A model generated the notes under the pieces. The model was given only the letters and a program-made list of their open reading frames with translations. It ran no database searches and was not told the DNA's origin. A program made the translations under genes and the position numbers. Shown here piece after piece: positions 51,388-55,751 of a stretch of DNA of 55,751 nucleotides. How positions within the stretch are numbered: position 1 is the stretch's first letter; every line of letters starts with the position of its first letter. Source of the stretch: JAJRTA01 sp965603125 (GTDB lineage Bacteria; Zixibacteria; MSB-5A5; GN15; FEB-12); assembly GCA_965603125.1 (NCBI GenBank), contig CBFDBU010000021.1, positions 1 through 55,751 of the forward strand. Direction: 5' to 3'.

Positions 51388-51580
51388 CCGGGGTACTGCT
51401 CGTAACCCGCATGGGATTCCAATTACCCCCTCGTGCTCATGGGGCAACGGTCGATCAGGAAACCAGTGAAGACAGGCCCGTCAACTTGAACGAGGCGAAA
51501 AGGGGAAAGCTGTGATGAGTTCGGACAAGGTCGGCATTACCGGTGGATTCGGGATGAGACTGGTCATCGGCTCGGAGAGC
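51388..51580 (+). repeat. Duplicated leader, copy 2 (MCP upstream)
   Basis: Second copy of the segment at 50440-50640. The palindrome is degraded: GGGGTAC-TGCTC-GTAACCC (51390-51408), with one or two mismatches from inverted symmetry. The rest, including ACCAGTGAAGACAGGCCCG and GTGATGAGTTCGGAC, is well kept. It ends about 190 nt before the MCP gene. Confidence 0.8.
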
Positions 51581-51712
51581 TCCTTTACCGAAACAACAAT
51601 TGACAGAGGAGGAACAGGGACGTGTGCTGCATCCAGAATGTCAGTGAGGCGGGGAGTTTATAGCCTTGTCGATGAGGACATGATGCGATTCGAGGTCAGG
51701 AGAAGTGGTTAG
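51515..51712 (+). pseudogene. Truncated copy of the luxR start, probably non-functional
   Basis: A frame of 65 codons from ATG 51515 (or GTG 51512) opens MSSDKVGI like luxR (MSSDEIGI) but soon diverges into residues without a domain and stops at 51712. It is best read as the 5' fragment carried along in the leader duplication. A ribosome site (AAGGGGAAAG) is kept, so a short peptide may still be made. Confidence 0.55.
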
Positions 51713-51769
51713 GGGGCTTTCGCACGAGGCCCAGTGTGACGAACAACATCTGAAACGGAAAGGAAGACC

Positions 51770-53839
51770 ATGATAAATTGGAAAAACCTTAAAATTGCCA
51801 AGAAACTGTACATTGGTTTCGGGATTGTACTGATTCTGGCGGGGGCCATCGGGTATGTAGGCTGGGACGGTCTCGACACGGTGGCGCAGAAGGTGACAAA
51901 CGCCGATGACGCCAACCGGCTCATCAAGTGGGCCAAGGATTGTCGCCAGCAGGAAAAGAATTTCATCATGCGTGGGGACAAGAAATACCAGCAAGAGAAC
52001 GACGAAACGATGAAGTCTATCCACAAGCAGATCGCGGAGACAAAAGCGCGCTTTCAGGATGCCGCCGACATAGCTGCCGCAGAAGAGTGTGACAAGCTCG
52101 CGAATGCCTACAAGACGGCATATGATGCCTGGATAACGCTCTGGGACGAACAGCAGATTCTGGAAGAGAACATGGTTGCCGGTGCCCAGGAGTTTCAGGC
52201 TGAGGTAGAGGCCTTCCGTCAGGATCAGAAGGAGAAACTCGCACAAGAACTCGAGCAAGGTGTCACGGGGGCCGCTCTTGAATCCAGAATCACCAAGGCC
52301 GACGATGGTAACCGGTTGATCAAATGGGCCAAGGATTGTCGTGTCCAGGAAAAGAACTACATCATGAGGGGAGACAAGAAGTATCAGGAAGAGAATGACG
52401 AGACCATGGCCAACATCTATTTGCTGCTGGCGGATATGCGGATGCGTTTCAAGGATCAGGTGAACATCGATCAGGCTGATAAGGTTCTGGCGCTCGGCAA
52501 AGAGTACAAGGCCGCCTATGACGGTTGGATCGAGCTTCGGGACAAGCAGTTGATCGAGGAAGAGGCGATGCTGTCTTCAGCCAGAGAGTTCTCCGCCGAA
52601 CTGGATGATATGCGCGATGGGCAGAAAGGTAAGATGGAGGCCGCCCAGGCCTCGGCCATTACTATGGCCATCAGCTTTGTGATCGGCGCTGTTCTCTTAG
52701 GCGTAATTGTCGCCTTTGTGATCGCCCGCGGTATCTCCAAGCCGGTCAACAAGGTAGTAGACCTTACCAATCAGATGAATGGGGAGTTTGCAGAATTCGT
52801 GGGAGTTGTTGAGGCGATCGCCAACAATGACCTGACCCAGCAAATCAAGCAGTCCGAGATTCAAAGCATAGGGATTGACTCCAAGGATGAGATCGGGGTA
52901 TTGGTGCACACCATTGAAGGAACCCTTGCCGCCAAAGACAAAATAGGCGGCTCTCTGAGCAAAATGAGCACAAACCTCACCGGCATGGTGCGCAAGTTAG
53001 GCGAGAACGCGACACAACTGGTGTCGGCCTCCACCGAGATCGCTTCTACCTCCGAGCAGATGTCGCGCGGGTCCAAAGATCAGGCGGAGCAGGTGAATCA
53101 GATCTCGACGGCTGTTGAAGAGATGAGCGCCACCATCGTCGAATCGTCCAAGAACGCCGGCGAGGCCACCGATGGTTCCAAGAAAGCCGCCGAGACTGCC
53201 GGAGATGGTGGTCAGGTAATAAATGAGACTATTGAGGGCATGAATAGAATCGCCAGTGTGGTTCGCGAATCAGCCGAGAACATCGGCAAACTGGCATCCT
53301 CTGCAGAACAGATCGGCGAGATCATTGGCGTGATTGATGACATTGCCGATCAGACCAACCTGCTGGCGCTGAACGCCGCTATCGAGGCAGCTCGGGCCGG
53401 TGAGCAGGGTCGCGGCTTTGCCGTAGTCGCCGACGAGGTCCGCAAGCTGGCCGAGCGGACCGGTAAAGCGACCGGTGAGATCACGGACATGATAAAAGGA
53501 ATCCAGCAGGGAACCCAGGATGCGGTTGCCTCCATGGAAACCGGGACCAAGGAGGTCGACTCCGGCCGTGAGCTTACGGACAAAGCAGGCGCCAGCCTGA
53601 CCGAGATCGTCAACATGTCGCAGAGCGTGGTGGACATGATCCAGCAGATCGCTACGGCTTCTGAGGAACAGTCCACGGCGGCCGAGCAGATCTCCAAGAA
53701 TGTTGAAAATGTGGCCTCGGTTGCCAAGGAGTCTGCTACCGGCGCCGAACAGGCCGCCGCAGCCGCGGAAGAGTTGAACCGCAACGCCGAAGGTCTCAAG
53801 CAGATCGTGGCGCAGTTCAAGGTCTCCGAAAATGCATGA
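51770..53839 (+). CDS. Methyl-accepting chemotaxis protein with duplicated sensor
   Basis: A 689-aa transmembrane receptor: membrane helix 1 (about 14-36), periplasmic sensor (about 37-296), helix 2 (about 297-319), HAMP, and a cytoplasmic signalling hairpin with the conserved tip IIGVIDDIADQTNLLALNAAIEAARAGEQGRGFAVVADEVRKLAERT. The sensor, probably HBM-type helical, has two related modules about 132 residues apart: NRLIKWAKDCRQQEKNFIMR at 49-68 and NRLIKWAKDCRVQEKNYIMR at 181-200. There is no C-terminal CheR-tethering pentapeptide (ends FKVSENA). cheW follows. HBM receptors in pseudomonads sense organic acids; the ligand here is unknown. Confidence 0.9.
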   Translation: MINWKNLKIAKKLYIGFGIVLILAGAIGYVGWDGLDTVAQKVTNADDANRLIKWAKDCRQQEKNFIMRGDKKYQQENDETMKSIHKQIAETKARFQDAADIAAAEECDKLANAYKTAYDAWITLWDEQQILEENMVAGAQEFQAEVEAFRQDQKEKLAQELEQGVTGAALESRITKADDGNRLIKWAKDCRVQEKNYIMRGDKKYQEENDETMANIYLLLADMRMRFKDQVNIDQADKVLALGKEYKAAYDGWIELRDKQLIEEEAMLSSAREFSAELDDMRDGQKGKMEAAQASAITMAISFVIGAVLLGVIVAFVIARGISKPVNKVVDLTNQMNGEFAEFVGVVEAIANNDLTQQIKQSEIQSIGIDSKDEIGVLVHTIEGTLAAKDKIGGSLSKMSTNLTGMVRKLGENATQLVSASTEIASTSEQMSRGSKDQAEQVNQISTAVEEMSATIVESSKNAGEATDGSKKAAETAGDGGQVINETIEGMNRIASVVRESAENIGKLASSAEQIGEIIGVIDDIADQTNLLALNAAIEAARAGEQGRGFAVVADEVRKLAERTGKATGEITDMIKGIQQGTQDAVASMETGTKEVDSGRELTDKAGASLTEIVNMSQSVVDMIQQIATASEEQSTAAEQISKNVENVASVAKESATGAEQAAAAAEELNRNAEGLKQIVAQFKVSENA

Positions 53840-53877
53840 TATGTTGACACGCCTCATGCAATGACCTGGCACAAAAA

Positions 53878-53908
53878 GAGACAGGTGGCCCTTGTGGCCG
53901 CCTGTCTC
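53878..53908 (+). promoter_or_regulatory. Hairpin between MCP and cheW
   Basis: GAGACAGG-t-GGCC (53878-53890) and GGCC-g-CCTGTCTC (53896-53908) form a 12-bp stem with one mismatch and a CTTGT loop. No T tract follows on the plus strand, so it may be an mRNA-stability or attenuator hairpin. On the minus strand TTTTTG follows, as for a terminator, but no minus-strand gene lies nearby. Confidence 0.4.
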
Positions 53909-53929
53909 CAAAGCTGAGGAGAGTGACTT

Positions 53930-54418
53930 ATGGCTGATATTGATAAACGAGGAGTGGATGAGCTGGTTCAAGTGGTATCTTTCAAGCTGGGCCAGGAGGA
54001 GTTCGGGATCGACATCCTGAAGGTTCAGGAAATCAACCGGATGGTGGAGATCACCAAGGTGCCCCAGGCTCCATTCTATTGCGAAGGAATCATCAATCTG
54101 AGGGGCAAGGTCATCCCGGTGATCAACCTTCGCAAGAAGTTCGACCTGGACGAGCGGGAATGGGACAAGAACACGCGCATACTGGTCTGTGACGTAAGCG
54201 GGAACGTGATCGGGATGATAGTCGACTCCGTCGACGAAGTCCTCAAGATTCCCCATTCGACCATTGAGCCGACGCCTGATATTGTCACGTCGGTCAATTC
54301 CGACTACATCAGCGGCATTGCCAAACTGGAAGACAGGCTGCTGATCTTCCTGGAGGTCTCCAGGATCGCATCGGAAGTCAACCAGGAGGTCGAAGCACTG
54401 GCGGCAAGCATGGGATAA
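53930..54418 (+). CDS. cheW: Chemotaxis coupling protein CheW
   Basis: A 162-aa CheW that bridges receptors and CheA. The SH3-like double barrel is recognisable from VVSFKLGQEEFGIDILKVQEINRMVEITKVPQAPFYCEGIINLRGKVIPVINLRKKF, then DVSGNVIGMIVDSVDEVLKI and YISGIAKLEDRLLIFLEV. ATG 53930 follows GGAGAG. It lies 90 nt after the MCP. No cheA, cheY, cheR or cheB is in the window, so partners are elsewhere. Confidence 0.93.
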   Translation: MADIDKRGVDELVQVVSFKLGQEEFGIDILKVQEINRMVEITKVPQAPFYCEGIINLRGKVIPVINLRKKFDLDEREWDKNTRILVCDVSGNVIGMIVDSVDEVLKIPHSTIEPTPDIVTSVNSDYISGIAKLEDRLLIFLEVSRIASEVNQEVEALAASMG

Positions 54419-54504
54419 AAACGTCTTTCCAACGATGAGCACGTGAACATGTGTGCTTTTCTCTGAGGTTCTTCAGCATACCTGTTCTTATGCTCTTTCT
54501 GCTG

Positions 54505-54537
54505 CGGCGGCGGAGATGCTCCTCTCCGCCGCCGTTT
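54505..54537 (+). terminator. GC-rich hairpin after cheW
   Basis: CGGCGGCGGAG (54505-54515) pairs perfectly with CTCCGCCGCCG (54524-54534) around an 8-nt loop, followed by TTTAGTCGTTT. The stem is 11 bp. The T tract is weak but the position 87 nt past cheW fits a terminator. Confidence 0.6.
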
Positions 54538-54782
54538 AGTCGTTTGACACCGAGATGAGGATGCGCCACCGGTGGCGGCAGGCACCCGCGCTTTGTCTCC
54601 TTGACGGATAGCTCTCTCCACGTTACCTTTGAGCAGGCATGGCGGGCGATCACTCCCGACCGGTCGGAGGTGTTCTGCTGCGCGAACGTACATCTGGGCG
54701 GCGGCCTGATCGCTTAGCCTGAAAATCGCACAGGGGCAATGGCCTCTGGGACATTTGGCGACACGATAAGGAGGGCAGGGCT
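54538..54782. other. Non-coding leader of the second pentapeptide gene
   Basis: No gene or clear promoter is seen. A strong AAGGAGGGC ribosome site lies directly before 54783. Confidence 0.35.
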
Positions 54783-55643
54783 ATGGCAGAAGAACAGAAG
54801 ACATGTCAGGTGGTAATGCACGATGGCCAGCTATGTCGAAGGCCGGTTTCTGATGGTGAGAAGTGCATCTGTCACTCGGAGAACCCGGGCAAGGACCTCG
54901 GGCTGTTCAACCAGGAGACAGGGCGAATCCTGCGCAACGCGCCAGACGGATATTATGACTTCACCAGTTTCGTTTTCCCGAAGAGTGGCCGGGAACTGCC
55001 ACGAGTATTCGACAAGCCCGTCCACTTCGAGCGTGCGGTTTTTCTCGGCGATGTTGACTCCACGGATCGCACCTTCGCCCGCAGAGCATCATTCTACCAC
55101 ACCAAGTTTCGGGGAGCAGCCTACTTCGGCAGGGCGATTTTCCAGGACAAAGCCGACTTCGACTTGGCTCAGTTTTATGGAGAGGCCGCATTCCCAAGGG
55201 CCGAGTTTGGAGGTGCGGCAGGTTTCTACGGGACCAGGTTTTGTGGGAGGGCGGTTTTCAGTTATGCCAGATTCGGCAGCGAGGCGGTGTTCGACTCGAC
55301 CCGGTTTGAAAAGCGTGCAGTCTTCAAGGCTGCCGTTTTCAGAGGGGAAACCGACTTCACAGAATCTGTTTTCTGCGATCCTGCTGAGTTTTTCGGTACC
55401 CGGTTTGAGGGTCGGGCCGTATTTATCAAAACTGTCTTTCTTGATAAGGCGGAGTTTGGCGGTTCTACATTTGAGGCGGATGGTATATTTCTGTCTCCGG
55501 ACTTTGTTGGGCTAGCGAAATTCGCGGGTTGCACATTGACGCGGGAAGCACGAGTTGTGTTCCGTGGCAGACCGGAACAACCGGTATTCCACAAAGAGGG
55601 TGACTTCAGACTAATGCGACTGTGGGATGGCAGGGGCGTGTAA
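54783..55643 (+). CDS. Pentapeptide-like repeat protein with N-terminal Cys cluster
   Basis: A 286-aa soluble protein. Residues 8-31 hold Cys8, Cys18, Cys28, Cys30 and His31 (TCQVVMHDGQLCRRPVSDGE, then CICH), like the small C-x9-C-x9-C-x-C/H zinc motif of DUF5763-type modules. From about residue 75, repeats of A-x-F-x2 and similar pentads with central Phe run to about 250 (FRGAAYFGRAIFQDKADF, GGAAGFYGTRFCGRAVF), a Phe-centred pentapeptide helix unlike the Leu-centred A-D/N-L-x-x repeats of the 42.4-44.1 kb protein. No signal peptide. ATG 54783 follows AAGGAGGG. It ends 108 nt before the window edge. Confidence 0.7.
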   Translation: MAEEQKTCQVVMHDGQLCRRPVSDGEKCICHSENPGKDLGLFNQETGRILRNAPDGYYDFTSFVFPKSGRELPRVFDKPVHFERAVFLGDVDSTDRTFARRASFYHTKFRGAAYFGRAIFQDKADFDLAQFYGEAAFPRAEFGGAAGFYGTRFCGRAVFSYARFGSEAVFDSTRFEKRAVFKAAVFRGETDFTESVFCDPAEFFGTRFEGRAVFIKTVFLDKAEFGGSTFEADGIFLSPDFVGLAKFAGCTLTREARVVFRGRPEQPVFHKEGDFRLMRLWDGRGV

Positions 55644-55751
55644 GTATTTTTGTGTAAGCGGTCATGATGTATATTCATTTGAAGGAGGATACTGAAGTTC
55701 CCGACCTGGTGCACAATCGAATTGATGTTGTTCAAGTTTCGTTCCACAGTA

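Noticed and set aside
53270..54442. 390-codon minus-strand frame opposite MCP and cheW
   Set aside because: The frame is an antisense shadow of the MCP and cheW; the plus-strand products match known families.
55664..55751. Possible gene start at ATG 55664 running off the window
   Set aside because: Only 29 codons are visible, the ribosome site is absent before the ATG (an AAGGAGG lies inside the frame), and no family can be recognised.

Overview
The window looks like chromosomal DNA of an uncultured, moderately GC-rich, double-membraned (Gram-negative type) bacterium. Signs of an outer membrane are a surface-antigen-type beta-barrel protein, GmhA, an O-antigen-ligase-like protein, and MurA with several envelope glycosyl enzymes. 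A secreted protein with dockerin-like DISDLVYLVD repeats, together with DUF4416, DUF2914, DUF4388 and DUF1858 proteins and an outer-membrane TolB/peptidase-MA protein, resembles candidate phylum Zixibacteria and related FCB lineages. This placement is inference from family recognition; no 16S or other taxonomic marker search was possible.

Layout. 1-2.1 kb: three decayed, internally deleted transposase remnants (IS3-, IS256- and IS1634-like). 2.2-14.2 kb, minus strand: the outer-membrane TolB/peptidase/barrel protein, murA, DUF4416, a dockerin protein, DUF2914, coaX, a cupin, and a tightly overlapping four-gene operon (DUF4388 protein, helical protein, 76-aa helical protein, Cys-rich 62-aa protein). 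14.4-21.2 kb, plus strand: recX-alaS (alaS appears to start at AUU), then gmhA, an O-antigen-ligase-like protein, a small membrane protein and a GT4 glycosyltransferase. 21.3-28.1 kb, minus: a sugar nucleotidyltransferase/degenerate phosphomannomutase fusion with a HAD phosphatase, tmk-ctpA, and inositol-phosphate synthase. 28.2-31.4 kb: a TetR regulator with a clear palindromic operator, then (minus) a CDP-alcohol phosphatidyltransferase, an AT-richer unknown gene and a PfkB sugar kinase. 31.6-42.1 kb, plus: obgE-dprA-ptsH-ptsI-pgi/pmi-DUF1858, an ABC-F ATPase and a large Ser/Thr kinase with TPRs. 42.3-50.1 kb: a membrane pentapeptide-repeat protein, acnA (minus), then ispE-spoVG-tRNA-Gln-prs-rplY. 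50.2-55.7 kb: an accessory signalling region with a LuxR-type regulator whose leader is duplicated on its far side, an MCP with an internally duplicated sensor, CheW, and a second pentapeptide protein with an N-terminal Cys cluster.

How genes fit together. Several runs overlap by 4-35 nt and should be co-transcribed: the DUF4388 operon, recX-alaS, gmhA-ligase, tmk-ctpA, HAD-nucleotidyltransferase, unknown-pfkB, and obgE-dprA-ptsH. Inositol-phosphate synthase plus a CDP-alcohol phosphatidyltransferase with PIP-synthase-like features suggest an inositol phospholipid route. gmhA, the ligase, GT4, the nucleotidyltransferase fusion and pgi/pmi point to surface polysaccharide supply.

I saw no CRISPR array, prophage or rRNA operon. 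No single wholly new system is proven. The best candidates for novelty are the DUF4388 operon, the duplicated leader around the LuxR/MCP genes, the AT-rich gene lodged between pfkB and the lipid synthase gene, the two unusual pentapeptide proteins and the palindromic intergenic repeats.
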